Assembly (NCBI GenBank): GCA_019426215.1
Contig: CM033394.1
Coordinates: forward strand, 17,380,195 to 17,444,194
Direction: 5' to 3'
DNA length: 64,000 nt
Source: Buddleja alternifolia
Taxonomy: Eukaryota > Streptophyta > Magnoliopsida > Lamiales > Scrophulariaceae
The position numbers were made by a program, and so were the translations under genes. This document shows positions 1 to 11,864 of the stretch, in pieces (within the stretch, counting starts at the first letter, position 1; each line of letters opens with the position of its first letter). The notes beneath the pieces were generated by a model. That model did no database searches, had not been told where the DNA came from, and saw only the letters and a list, made by a program, of their open reading frames with translations.

Positions 1-225
1 TTGTAGTATTCAAGTCTTGAAATCTAAGTTAACTTTCTAAAAACAGTCTTCGTTAGACGCTTCACCAAAGCGCCTAGATTTTAAGTGAACGCTTAAGTCA
101 AGTGTTAGACACTTCAAGCGTCCAAAACCATAATTTTTAATACGAATCTTTTTGAAGTCGAAAAGACTTCAGGGTCTATTCAACCCCCCCCCTCCTTCTA
201 GACCCTTTCGTATACCACTTGGGAC
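1..225. other. unassigned left-edge sequence
   Basis: There is no credible coding region here. The stretch near 150-215 (a repeated gacttc/agggtct motif, then a C-run and a second tagaccct) resembles the border of some other LTR element, but no end, primer site or duplication can be fixed inside the window. Copia coding similarity starts only near 226. Confidence 0.4.
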
Positions 226-1690
226 CAACAGGATGGTAAGTGGATCTACAAAAGAAAGATAGGTAGCGATGGCAAGGTTGACACCTTTAAAGCCAGGCTC
301 GTAGCTAAAGGGTATAGTCAAAGAGAAGGAATTGACTGTCAAGAAACCTTTTCGCCCGTGGCCATGATAAATGATAAAGTCCATCCGAATACTGTTATCC
401 ATAGCTGCATACTTAGATTATGAGATATGGTAAATGGATGTGAAAACAGCTTTCCTGAATGGATTCCTCGAGGAGGATATCTATATGGAACAACTAAAGG
501 GTTTTGTATCCGAGACCGATATCCATAAAGTATGTAAACTTGAGAGGTCCATATATAGTCTCAAGCAAGCATCTAGAAGCTGGAATCTTCATTTTGATGA
601 AGTAGTAAAGGAATATGGGTAAATCAAGAAGGAAGATGAGCTCTGTGTCTACAAGAAGACTAGTGGGAGCAAACTCTCGTTATTAGTACTATATGTGGAT
701 GACATTTTGCTTATAGGAAATGACGTAGGAATGCTCACCATAGTCAAGAAATAGCTTTCGAGTACGTTTTCCATGAAAGACTTGGGAGAAGCGACATACA
801 TTCTAGGAATTTGTATCTACAGAGATAGAATGAATAAAATGATAGGTCTCTCCCAAGCCCTTTACTTAGAAAAGGTCCTAAAGAGGTTTAGGATGGACAA
901 TTCTAAAAAAGGGTTTCTTCCCATGAGGCACGGAGTACACTTATCCAAGTCTATGTGTCCTCAAAGTGAGGAAGATAGACAGGGGATGAGTAATGTGCCC
1001 TATGCTTCTGCAGTTGGTAGCCTGATGTATGCAATGTTGTGTACTAGACCCGACATTGCGTATGTTGTAAGCGTGGTGAGTCGATTTCAGGAAAACGCTG
1101 GAAAGGAACATTGGATAGCTGTGAGGAATATCCTAAAGTATCTCAAAAGAACTAAGGATATGATTCTCATCTATGGAAGTGGAGACTTGAAGATGGAAGG
1201 TTATTCTGATTCAGACTTTCAGTCTGATGTTGATGACCGAAAATCCACTTCAGGGTTTGTTTTCACTCTCAATGGTGGAGCAGTGTCTTGGAAAAGTTTC
1301 AAGTAAAGCACAACCGCTGATTCCACCACTGAAGCGGAGTATGTGGCAGCCTCAGAGGCAGTCAAAGAAGCTGTTTGGATGAGAAAGTTTCTTAGAGAAC
1401 TTGAATCGGTCCCTAGTGCTCAGCTCCCGTTACCACTTTATTGTGATAACAATGGAGTAATAGCGCAAGCCAAGGAACCGTGGTCTCATAACTAGTCCAA
1501 ACACATTGAGAGAAGATTTCACATCATCAGAGAGATCGTTGGCAGAGGAGAGATAGCAGTGCAGAAAATAGCCTCAGCTGACAATGTAGCTGACCCGTTC
1601 ACCAAACCACCACCTTAGGTTGTTTTGGATCGACAACTGGAAGGATGGGTATAAGATACCACAATGAATGACATTGAGTACAAGTGAGAG
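226..1690 (+). pseudogene. copia RT-RNase H fragment, broken
   Basis: Reading frames together give the copia reverse transcriptase: the KWIYKRKIG and [11 protein letters not shown] region, the DVKTAFLNGFLEEDIYMEQ block at about 435-500, and the catalytic YVDDILL near 690-715. RNase H follows, with TTEAEYVAASEA near 1325-1355 and ADNVADPFTKP near 1580-1605. In copia elements these domains copy RNA into cDNA and degrade the template. The gene is dead: a short duplication near 366-376 shifts the frame, and stops lie at about 427, 620, 752, 1304, 1493 and 1617. The order RT-RH next to the 3' LTR is normal for copia. Confidence 0.9.
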
Positions 1691-1692
1691 AT

Positions 1693-3196
1693 TGTTAGGA
1701 TTAATGCCCTCAGATGCCATAGAGGATAGAATGGGTAGGGCATCTATCTTGTATTGAACTTAATTATTATTAATAAAAGGCACTATTTAGTTTTTCACTT
1801 AATTCTTATCTGCATGTATAAGTTGTGTAAAACTCTTTGCTCGTGTTTTTAGTGTGATCCCTCTACTTCTTATGGGATAGGAAGAATGACACTAGAGAGA
1901 TCGACCATGATTACTAAAACTAGTTCGCAAGTAATATGAAGTCTTTAATGGGCAAATAAAGACTTCGAATACTTGTACAATCTTAGCTCTGACATGGGAG
2001 TGCCAGTCGAACACCATGTGATGGTGGGAGCTTAAGACTATGGGCACATCAGTGGAACTGATATGCTCGAACACGACTCGCATCGGTTCTGTCACATGGG
2101 TTTTCACTCTGTTACTGTCAATGACAGAACTGATTATGCATAATAGGTATATGTGAACTTTTGACCTGAAGTATCAGGCTAAAGATGCACTTGTGACGTC
2201 AAGTCTTTCACTAGAGTAGTTAGACCCAATCCACCCGTTGGTGGGGTCAATTTTGAAATGCTGACTTGATAGGCAAGTGGTGGTCTTAACAGATATATAA
2301 TATGGGATTTGTTCTCTCATAAGTGAATGAGAATATACCCTATGTTATTATAGATAAATAGAGATGAACTCTTTGGCCAAAGCAAAAGAGATGATTGTGC
2401 TAGGCACTTAATCGATCTCGATAATCTCGTATTATTATAATTTATACATATGGTCAAGTCCAGTGAGTTTGACATAACCATCACTCTCACTTGACCGGGG
2501 AACGTGAACAAAAGGTTTATGCATATATGGTATTTACGATTGGAAGGTTATGGAATGATCCATTCATTCGTAATTCATTTGGGCTACGAAGTGGGCCACG
2601 TGATTGGCTAGGTGTTACCCACTTCCTTTGGTTTCCTCTCATTGCCAAATGAAACGAACCTAAAGAGTCGCGCTAAAGAATTGATGAAGAAAATTGAAAA
2701 GGATTTTCTATTTTATTTTTGAAGAGATTTTATTTATTGGATAAGTTAAATAATTAATTAATTACTTATTGGATAAGTTAATTAATTAAATAGATAAGAT
2801 TAATTATTAACTAATTTCTTAGAGAAATATATTAATGAATTAATTTATCTAATTAATTTTATTAATTAATTAATTAATTTATTTATTGGATAAAATAAAT
2901 TATTAATTGAATAATGAATTAATTAAACAAAGCAAGAGAAAAAAATCCGGGCCCCATGTGGGGCGTGCTAGAAGGATGATCATGTTGGTCTCTTTAGTTT
3001 TGTTTTGGTCAATAAGTTATTGAGATATAAAAGGCTTCTCTTGACTTTAACCTAGACAACAATTTTACAATTCATTGTAACTCTCCAAAGAAAAGAAGAA
3101 GGAAAATACCCTCCCCCTCTATACACACTAGTCGTTGCCCTATAGAGAAGAAAAAGGGATTTTTTTTCATCATCAATTCGTGCGTGATAATTTTTA
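1693..3196 (+). repeat. Copia A 3' LTR, 3'-truncated
   Basis: It begins TGTTAGGATTA directly after the purine tract, as the LTRs of copia B and the solo LTR at 36985 do. It keeps the family palindrome CTTTGGCCAAAG at 2371-2382 and the conserved block AACCTAAAGAGTCGCGCT near 2659-2676. An AT-rich stretch at 2745-2930 is made of TTAATTAA-type runs. The last ~285 bp and the CAACA end are missing. Confidence 0.85.
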
Positions 3197-3310
3197 GGGA
3201 TAAATCCCTACTCTCATATTCAATTTTGGTATCAGTCCCTAGGAATATATTTAAAGACTGCACTGCTTAATTGCAAATTCAAATTTGGAATCACTCTCTA
3301 CTTGCTGTGA
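3197..3310 (+). repeat. MULE left terminal inverted repeat
   Basis: It pairs in inverted orientation with 11865-11975. Shared blocks include ATCAGTCCCTAGG (about 3231-3243) and TAATTGCAAAT (about 3269-3279), separated by similar spacings at both ends. By eye identity is clearly below that of a young element. Confidence 0.75.
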
Positions 3311-3971
3311 AAAGACCAAAATACCCTCACAAAAGACTAAAATTACAGGTTTGCACTTTTCCCTCCATTGCAGTTGTCTCTGCTCTCAAGCCTCTCATCG
3401 TCTTCTTTCTCTCTCTCAGGTCCGATTCTCTCTTGTCTCCGGATTTTGCTCCCGAACACCTTTTTCGGCCATTTAAAGTCAGTTCTAGCGAGTACCAAGT
3501 TCGGGAATACCATTATCACTGAAGTAACATGACTTTCTGCCAGGTTTTCATCCTATTTTGTCCCCGTCAACAACCTACACTAGCGATGTTTGCTCCAAAA
3601 TCACCGGATAATCAATTTCCACACTCAATTTTATACTTTTGAAGATTATTATGTAAATACCTAGTTTATTATGAATGCGTATGTCGTGCTTTAGGGTTTA
3701 CTACGTTTTGGATTGTATGTAGAATATATGTGTTTGATGACAAAATTATCATCACCCGTAACACCACACTCTCAGAAACGAAGTTGTTACTCAAAATTCT
3801 CTAGGTTTTTTCATGTCCACGCATTTTGAAGCACATTTTTGTTGATGTTAAACCACATTTGAACTGCCGTATTTAATGCACCTTAATGGGGTACTCTAAA
3901 TAGTAAGGCTGAGTATTGAAGGTAGTGCAATCCTAATTTGTTTTTTTGGTTGTTGAACTTTTTACAGTACA

Positions 3972-6569
3972 ATGGAAAATGAACTTCAAATTACAACATG
4001 GTGTCACCCGAGGAAGTTTGCGAGGGATATGGAAAAACTGAAGAGCTCTATGAATGACAGACATCATATAGGCTTGAGGCAAACTCCGTTTTATCAGTAC
4101 TTGGACATGCCCGATATTGATTATAAGCTCTGTCGAGTAGGAGAATTATTGTCCAATAGTAAATTTATTTTTTTGTACAAATTCGTTTATTTTTTCTTAC
4201 CGCATTTCTATTTCCTTCATTGTTTCTGATTTCTCAATAGTGATGGGGCTACCTCATTTTGGTGAGCGTGTGAACCAAAATGTGAAGTTGGAGTCCAACT
4301 TTGTCCGGCGGCATTTTGACGGAAAATCAACTAATATGTCCCGGACCAAAATCATTGAGAAGTTGGGTGTGTTGGTAAAGCAGACAATTGATGAGGATGT
4401 AGATGATTTTTGTAAAATATACTTTGTCTATGTTTGTAACTACATTTTATTTCCAACAAAAAACTATTGCACTTTAGAATTTATAGTAGCTTATTTGGAT
4501 GATTGGACTGCTATCCGGAAGTATTCCCGGGGCAAGGCTGCTCATGAATTTTTGATGAAGCAGATATGCCTCCATTATGTAGCACCGAGAACTAATACGT
4601 ACATAGACGGATGTATCATTGGTCTTATGGTAAGTGAAATTTTTTTCATATGCAGGCAGTAATCATGATTTTGATTATACTATTAATTTTTGTTTCCCTC
4701 ATTCAATTGTAGGCTTGGGTGTATGAGTGTATACCCTCTTTGGGATGTCAGCGCCTCATTCGAGCGATCCTACGATTTTTGAAATGGGGTGGCATGAACA
4801 TCCAGAAAGACCATGCGGAAGCTCAACAACAATTTATGGAACTTACGAATGATGATGTAATTGTAAGAATTTGATATTTTCGATGACTTAACATCGAACA
4901 AACAAAATTGTATATTTTGTTATCTCTAGGTAGTGCGCATCTTTCTATTGAATGAGGAGCTTAAACTCCTTAGGCCTTTACACGAGGATGCGGGCAACAA
5001 GTTGGAGCTTGTATTTCCAATCTCCCCCATTAATAGAGCAGAAGATGAATCAAAGAAAAAAGATGTTGATGGCAGGGAAGATTACAACTACGTTGGTGAT
5101 GATATGGAGTCTGAATATGAAGAAGCTGCTGCTGAGGATGCTGGCGATGATGAAATAAAGGCGGACAAAGGTTTCGAGAACAATGAAGATGAAGACGAAG
5201 ACGAAAGAATAAGAAAAGAACTCCGCACTAAGGCGAAAAATGATGGAAGTTCTTCAATTCTAAAATATGACCTGGAGAAGAAAACGAAAGAGTGTGACAC
5301 TGTCACCCCCAGAAACCACAACACAAATAAAGGTCAAACCTACCAGCCCTGAGAAGGTAAAACAATATCTGAAGTACAACATCATTCAATAGTCTATACG
5401 TCGTTGTCCAGACTCTCATACGTAATATAGAAGTCACTCAGACGACATCTCTATCATACTGCATATTTCAATTTAACATATCACAAGTATCTACAGAATT
5501 TGGACGAGGATGAAACGAATGTGTTGGCTATAGCATTTCATTATTCTCAACACCCTATGATGGTAGAGTACAAAGGGCGGGACGCCCTAGGGGAATCAGG
5601 GCGCGAGATGGTTGATACGTTCATTCATGATGACAAGAGTTTGAGGTATAATTGCAAATTATATTTATTAACTATATTGTTCATAACATCATCACCGAAT
5701 ATGTATGAGGTGTTAACCTTTTCATAGGTTGACGATTTCGGAAGAACATTGCTTGAGCATCGATAGGGAAGCTTTGATTGACTTATTGGGGGGCAATGCA
5801 GTGAGCTTTGAATTGATAAGTTGCTACATTCACATTATGTGTAGCAATTATGTAAAACACACCACCCACCACTCTGTCTGCTTCTTGTCCGTATATGCTC
5901 AGGTATACACTTTCAGAATCTCTGAACACTAATCGCATGTGTTTATGGTGGAAACTAACACTAACAATGTATAGGTTGAAATTAATAACCGCATTCGGAA
6001 ACACAACGGAAAGCGGTTGCTTATGCAAACTGAATATGGCCAGTTTGTCACAGAACTTAGCAAAGAGACACGCACTGCATTGGAGTGGTTGATTGAACGC
6101 AGCGTGAAAGAGTGCAAATATTGTATCCTCCCACAACTCACTGTTGAAAGAAAAAATGAGCATTGGTCTCTCCTCGTTTTTTATGTACACAACAATAAAT
6201 GCATCCAGAAAAACTCCTTTTGGTCAAACCAGACAAAAGCTACAACCCGAGTCTTTGTAAGTTCCTTTGCAATTGAGTTTTTTTTATACAAAATGCAAAT
6301 GAATTTAATAAATAATATAAAATTTGTAGGCAACATTCTTAAAAGGATACCTGCACCACATGATAGAGCATACAATTAAGAAGGATGTTCTTGCACAAGT
6401 CTATTCACACCAACAAGAAAAAGAAGAGGATAACGGGATCTTTGTTTGCCTATGGGCAGAGTGCTTCGCAGTAGACACAGAGGAATTTTGGCAATATGAG
6501 AAAGAGGTTAACATAGATGATTACCGAGCACGTATGGCCTCAATTATTCTGGCATTTTGTGGAAAATAG
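3972..6569 (+). CDS. MULE-borne Ulp1/SENP-like (C48 peptidase-fold) protein, multi-exon
   Basis: At least seven exons can be followed in frame across GT-AG introns: start ATG 3972, introns near 4159-4239, 4412-4487, 4630-4712, 4864-4929, a boundary near 5353-5499, then 5647-5728, 5801-5973, 6256-6329, and stop 6567-6569. The first half has the WVYECIPSLG pattern seen in the DUF1985-like region of plant transposon Ulp1 proteins, then a very acidic linker (residues coded at about 5040-5260). The last 200 residues carry the C48 fold: HWSLLV (His kept) and the block before FVCLWAECF. The usual catalytic DCG reads DNG, and the expected Asp before SF is Asn, so peptidase activity is doubtful. The frame breaks near 5310 just before an apparent donor. 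Function in transposition is unknown. Confidence 0.7.
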
Positions 6570-6639
6570 TCAAACTTAAATAATCAAACTTCGCCGTCCT
6601 GTATGAAACAATTTGTTATATTTATGTTTTGTATTACAA

Positions 6640-7640
6640 TTTTATGATGTTTTTTTTCTAAATATTTGCTTATCTACATACGTCATCTTAAAGCATTTCG
6701 TACGTCTATATAAATGGAACTATACTTCATTTGCATGAAATAATACTAGGTCAATTAAATGTACTGATACGTCAGTTAAGTCTCCACATACGTCAGTGTA
6801 ATACATTTCGTACGTCTATGTAAACAGAACCATACGTCATTTGCGATGAAATAATACTGGGTCAATTAAATGTACTAACACGTCAGTTAAGTCTCCACAT
6901 ACATCATTGTAATGCATTTCGTACGTCTATGAAAACAGAACCATACGTCATTTGCGATGAAATAATACTGGGTTAATTAAATGTATTAATACGTCAGTTA
7001 AGTCTCCACATACGTCAGTCGAATGCATTTTGTACGTCTATATAAATGGAACCATACGTCATTTGCGATGAAATAATACTGGGTCAATTTAATGTACTAA
7101 TACGTCAGTTAAGTTTCCACATACATCAGTGTAATGCATTTTGTACGTCTATGTAAACAAAACCATATGTCATTTACGATGAAATAATACTGGGTCAATT
7201 AAATGTACTAATACGTCAGTTAAGTCTCCACATACATCAGTGTAATGCGTTTTGTACGTCTATGTAAATGGAACCATACATCATTTGCGATGAAATAATA
7301 GTGGGTCAATTAAATGTACTAATACGTAAGTTAAGTCTCCACATATGCCAATGTAATGCATTTTGTATGTCTATGTAAACGAAATCATACGTCATTTGCG
7401 ATGAAATAATACTGGGTCAATTAAATGTACTAATATGTAAGCTAAGTCTCCACATACGTCAGTGCAATGCATTTTGTACGTCTATGTAAATGGAACCATA
7501 CGTCATTTGCGATGAAATAATACTGGGTCAATTAAATGTACTAATACGTCAGTTAAGTCTTCGCATACGTTATATTCCAGCAATAAGTACGTCAATGTAA
7601 ATGGAATCATACGTCATTTACTTCTCCACATACGTCATTA
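6640..7640. repeat. tandem array, 111-bp unit, TACGTC-rich
   Basis: The phrase AAATAATACTGGGTCAATT recurs at 6738, 6849, 6960, 7071, 7182, 7293, 7404 and 7515, an exact 111-bp step each time. Each unit holds four or five TACGTC(A) motifs. Units differ mostly by single substitutions, many of them C/T or G/A. The edges blur at about 6640 and 7640. No coding potential is evident. Confidence 0.95.
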
Positions 7641-7760
7641 GATCCTACTTATACGTCATGTGTTGACATATGGCCTTTATATTTAAGAATAGATCATTTT
7701 AGTTGTAACAATACATCATTTTGTATGTAATAATACATTCTTTAGTTGTGACCTAAATGC

Positions 7761-7809
7761 TTAACCCTAAACCCCAAACCCAAAACCGTAAACCCTAAAC
7801 CTTAAATCC
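7761..7809 (+). repeat. telomere-like AAACCCT block
   Basis: Roughly seven degenerate copies of the plant telomere unit AAACCCT (ccctaaa, accccaa, acccaaa, gtaaaccctaaacctta) lie between the two ACGT-rich arrays. Several copies are off-consensus, and the block is only ~49 bp, so it is an interstitial telomere-like tract, not a chromosome end. Confidence 0.75.
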
Positions 7810-8039
7810 ATTTGACACACGTGAATATATTTGGACAAGTATTTTATGAACGAATGTATCAATTAGTAATATTTTATGGTGTGATCATAGGAGTTGAATC
7901 GATAATGGTACATTTCTTTCACAAATGTAATGTGTGTAGAAACTACTACGACCAATCACTTGACTTAGTAATGTGTGCACCAGAGACTGAGTGCATATCA
8001 GTTAACATATTAAATGCATATCAATTGACGTAATGATAC

Positions 8040-8950
8040 ATTTAATATGGCGTATTAATACATAATATTGACGTGTGAATGCAATCAATTAACGTATATT
8101 GGTCTGTCAATCGACGTATGGGTACACAGTTCGACGTATTAGTACACATCAATCGCCGTATATTTATCTCAAATTGACGTATGCACGCTAATCAATCGAC
8201 GTATGGGTACACTCAGTTTGACGTTTGTCTCAAATTGACATATGCGTGCCAGTCAATTGACGTATTTTGGTCCATCCATCGACGTATGGGTACACTCAGT
8301 TTGATGTATTAGTACACATCAATCGATGTATATTTGTCTCAAATTGACGTATTTTGGTCCATCCATCGACGTATGGGTACACTCAGTTTGATGTATTAGT
8401 ACACATTAATCGATGTATATTTGTCTCAAATTGACGTATGCACGTCGGTCAATCAATGTATATTGGTCCATCAATCGACGTATGGGTACACTCAATTCGA
8501 CGTATTAGTACACATCAATCGACGTATATTTGTCTCAAATTGACATATGCGTGCCAATCAATTGACGTATTTTGGTCTATCCATTGACGTATGGGTACAC
8601 TCAGGTTGACGTATTAGTACACATCAATCGACTTATGTTTGTCTCAAATTGACGTATGCGTGCCAGCAATTGATGTATTTGGGTCCATCCATCGACGTAT
8701 GGGTACACTCAGTTCGACATATTAGTACACATCAATCGACATATACTTGTCTCAAACTGACATATGCACGCCAGTCAATCAATGTATATTGGTCTATCAA
8801 TCGAGGTATGGGTACACTCAGTTCGACGCATTAGTACACATCAATTGACATACATCTGTCTCAAATTGACGTATGCACGCCAGTCAATCGACATATTTTC
8901 GTCCATCAATCGACGTATGGATACACTCAGTTCGGTGTATTAGTACATAA
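8040..8950. repeat. tandem array, ~109-bp unit, GACGTA-rich
   Basis: GTATGGGTACAC (or a one-base variant) recurs at 8116, 8201, 8284, 8371, 8480, 8589, 8697, 8806 and 8914. The step is 83-87 bp in the first three units and 108-109 bp afterwards, so the array mixes a short and a full-length unit. The motif TTGACGTAT is the reverse complement of the TACGTCA core of the 6640-7640 array. The two arrays are therefore mirror-oriented about the telomere-like block. Confidence 0.93.
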
Positions 8951-9121
8951 AAAGACAATAATACATCAATGGATATGAGATTATACGTCAAACTACGAGA
9001 AATAATACAATAATACTGGATGACAAAACAAAACATCGTTGCAATGGTTCAACAATCCTAATATCAGTGAATCTGAAAACAAAACAAACTTGTTCAATAC
9101 AAATATTGCAAGAGAAAAACA

Positions 9122-11112
9122 TCAAAAAATGTCAAGTGACTGAAGTTCTATCATTCTATCAAGAGTGAGATTGTGTCCAAAAATCCCACACAATTTACAC
9201 TTTTTGGGTCGCGAATCAACACACTGTGATGGGATCCTTTGTGTTCTTCTACGTCCGGACTGAGCTCGCACATCAGGTGAAAGTACCACTTGCGGTTCCT
9301 CCTGGCGCACTAATTACCTTTCAAAGTTAGGAATAGGATTTAGCACTGCACGGTAGGCGAGCTTGTACCTTTCAACATAATAGTGTTCGTCATAGAACTT
9401 GTACACATCAAGGCCCTTTGACTCAATGCACGCCAAAGCATGTTTGCATGGTATTCTATTGACTTTCTATGACTTGTAACTACAAGTGAACTTTTCAAGA
9501 TCCACAACACATGATTTGTTCTTGTCAATAACTTCAAATCTCATCCCGCTAGACATTCGGACAACTAAGGTACGGGATCCTAAGTAGTTCACTTGCAACC
9601 TCTTCTCACGTTTGGGGCAAAGCTTACCCATAAATGTCTCCCTTTTTTCCCTCTTCTCATGCATCATAGTCATGATTTGGCCGCAGATATGATCAACCAT
9701 ATCTGCAACAGGCATAAACCGAGCCGATTTTACCCAACTGTTAAAGCTTTCTGCCTGGTTGTTGTTTATCACTCCCCATCTGTCACCTGCGAACAGCGAA
9801 TTTGCCCAGCATTGTGGTTCGCTGTCATGTATGAAATTAACTGAGAGAGGCATAGACTGAGTTATCATAGTAATATGCTCTTTAAACTCTTGCACCGTAG
9901 GAGCATATGCGGCTTTCTTGAAAACAGAACTCCAATGTGTTTTATTGTGCAGAGGGTACTTTCTCATCACTTAAAATAGATATTATAAGACGATTAACCC
10001 ATCATCATTCCATGCTGACTTTCACAATTAAATAAATAAAAAACAAAAGATTTTACCTGCTTCGTGAAGTTGTCAACTAAGTGTCTCAAGCAATAAGAAT
10101 GGTAGATGCTGGGAAAGACCTTCGTTATACCCTTAATAAGCCCACTATGTCGGTCGAAAAAGAAGGTGAAGTTTGTGAAGAGAAATTCTTTCATAGCATT
10201 GAATAAGTTCCCTAACTTCAAACAGAACCATTCCCAATTTGAATCATTTTCAGCATCAACAATGGTGTATGATAGTGTGAAAATGTCATCACTGGGATCC
10301 TTGGTCACTGCGCTAAGCATGCAACCTTTGTACTTACTGCTCAAATGAGTTCCATCCAGAAAAATTAAAGGTTTGCACCCTTGAAAAAAACCAAGAAGAC
10401 ATGCATTGAAGCATATAAACAATCGCATAAATCTGTTGTTAACCGGGTTAATCTCGTAATCTGTAATACTGCCCGGGTTATATTCTTTCACTGCGTTACA
10501 GTACCAACTCAGCTTGTCATATGACAACTTATCTACACCGTGAATATCTCGCATTGCCATTTCCTATGCGTTGTGATATTTTAGTTGCACACTAAAGGTT
10601 ATGAGGATATCTTTCTGCATGTTACAAGGTTTGTACGTAGGCTCTCCTCTCATCCTATCCTACACAATATTTGAAATCCATGCTGAATCAGCCCTGGGAT
10701 GACCCCGGATTCCAAGAGTGGCTTCACCATAAATGCGCACCAAATTGCATTTTCTAATGACAAATTGTTTGTCACATGCATACAATGAGGCGTATACCCT
10801 CCACTTGCACTTTGAAAATGGGCAAATCACTATGATTTTCCTCATGTCATTCTTCACAAAAACGAAGTCGCACCTAATCACAACATTGTATTTCTTCAGG
10901 TTTACTCTGAAGTCATCAGGACAGTTGAATGTTTGACCCTTTTCACTGATGCAATTCCTCCATGTGTCTATGGAGTTACCACATACACCGCTTATACCCA
11001 AGCCCTCCTCATCCTCCATGTTAGTCCTAATGGGATAGAAAAACAGAGAAATAATAACAAACATCAGAAGTGCAGTATGAAGGCAACTTGCATACAATAT
11101 ATAGACCGGCAA
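9122..11112 (-). pseudogene. MURA-type MULE transposase, broken
   Basis: Reading leftwards: a MuDR N-terminal domain (10660-11020; FRVNLKKYNVVIRCDFVFVK), then the MULE transposase core (9994-10560) with LDGTHLSSKYKG (first catalytic Asp), FFFDRHSGL (second Asp) and the CLRHLVDNF segment. The part at 9467-9970 carries NNNQAESFNSW with the catalytic Glu. A SWIM zinc finger (CSYKS..IPCKHA, about 9430-9490) and a CKLCGIFGHN knuckle (about 9170-9200) end the protein. TAG stops lie near 10663, 10566 and 9472; the last two fall where family members have Trp. An intron-like gap lies at about 9965-10057. The catalytic triad is present but the protein cannot be made as one chain. Confidence 0.85.
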
Positions 11113-11864
11113 TTGACGTATCGTGCATTTATCAATGCCGCATTGTATGTCGTATCAAGCACGCAGTATTTTTGTTGTTAGTGTGCAGTATGATAATAAC
11201 CGCATGCAGTATTTATAGAAAATAATGTATTACCTAACCCAGTTACTGCTCTGCCCTCCACGACTTGATGGTTCATCTTTGCAGCATGTTCATTGTCGAA
11301 CACAACCGAATCATATTCTTGACGTCAAGGTCATCCAATATACTGATATACTCATGGTACCGGGGGGTTTTGTATTTCAAATCGTACGTTATCTGCCTTA
11401 TTTCCAACCACTTGCCACTGCAACTCAGGTATATATATCCATCATACCAGTATTTTGATCGATGCTTATCACATGAAGGTCAGTTTTGTGGTGGAAAATT
11501 CCTAGAACACTCGATTGCTCATTGGTAGACATTTTTCGCGGCAGTGGCGCGATTGTAGAGGTGCTAATCAGCAGTAGTGGTACTGGGGGTGGTGGCTTCG
11601 ATTTTATGGTCCCTAATAGTCAAACTTGAGGAATGGGGGGGGGGGAGTGTTAGTGGTGGAAGAGTGGCGGTATCACGACGGAGAAGGTAGGTTTACGGCG
11701 GTTGCATAGCGGAGAAAGCCTTCTCCGGAGGAACTGCTGGGAGTATTTTATAGCGGTGAAAATTATGGGTAAAGGGCGGTAATTTAGGGTTAAAAAGAGG
11801 GAAAATGGACCAGCAGGAAAAACAGAGGGAAAATGATAAAGTCAAGGGCAACATTGTCATTTTA

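Larger units (their letters stand above)
226..3196 (+). mobile_element. Copia A: 3' fragment of an Angela-like Ty1/copia retrotransposon
   Basis: The fragment holds the RT and RNase H end of pol, then a short purine-rich tract (about 1682-1692), then the start of a 3' LTR at 1693. Its protein is nearly the same as that of the full-length copia B at 23013-32611, so both belong to one family. The left part of the element (gag, protease, integrase, 5' LTR) is absent. The LTR stops at about 3196, roughly 285 bp short of the related 36985-38769 copy, where the MULE terminus begins. The LTR does not resume beyond the MULE at 11975, so simple insertion without later loss does not explain the junction. 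Confidence 0.85.

Noticed and set aside
5088..5324. Serine-rich open frame on minus
   Set aside because: It is the complement of the Glu/Asp-rich linker of the Ulp1-like gene on +.
7761..7809. A true telomere
   Set aside because: Only ~49 bp, degenerate, and embedded within a transposon with unique sequence on both sides.
6640..8950. A CRISPR-like or centromeric satellite array
   Set aside because: Repeats are directly abutting with no unique spacers, and the arrays are ~1 kb each, inside a MULE; too short for a centromere satellite block.
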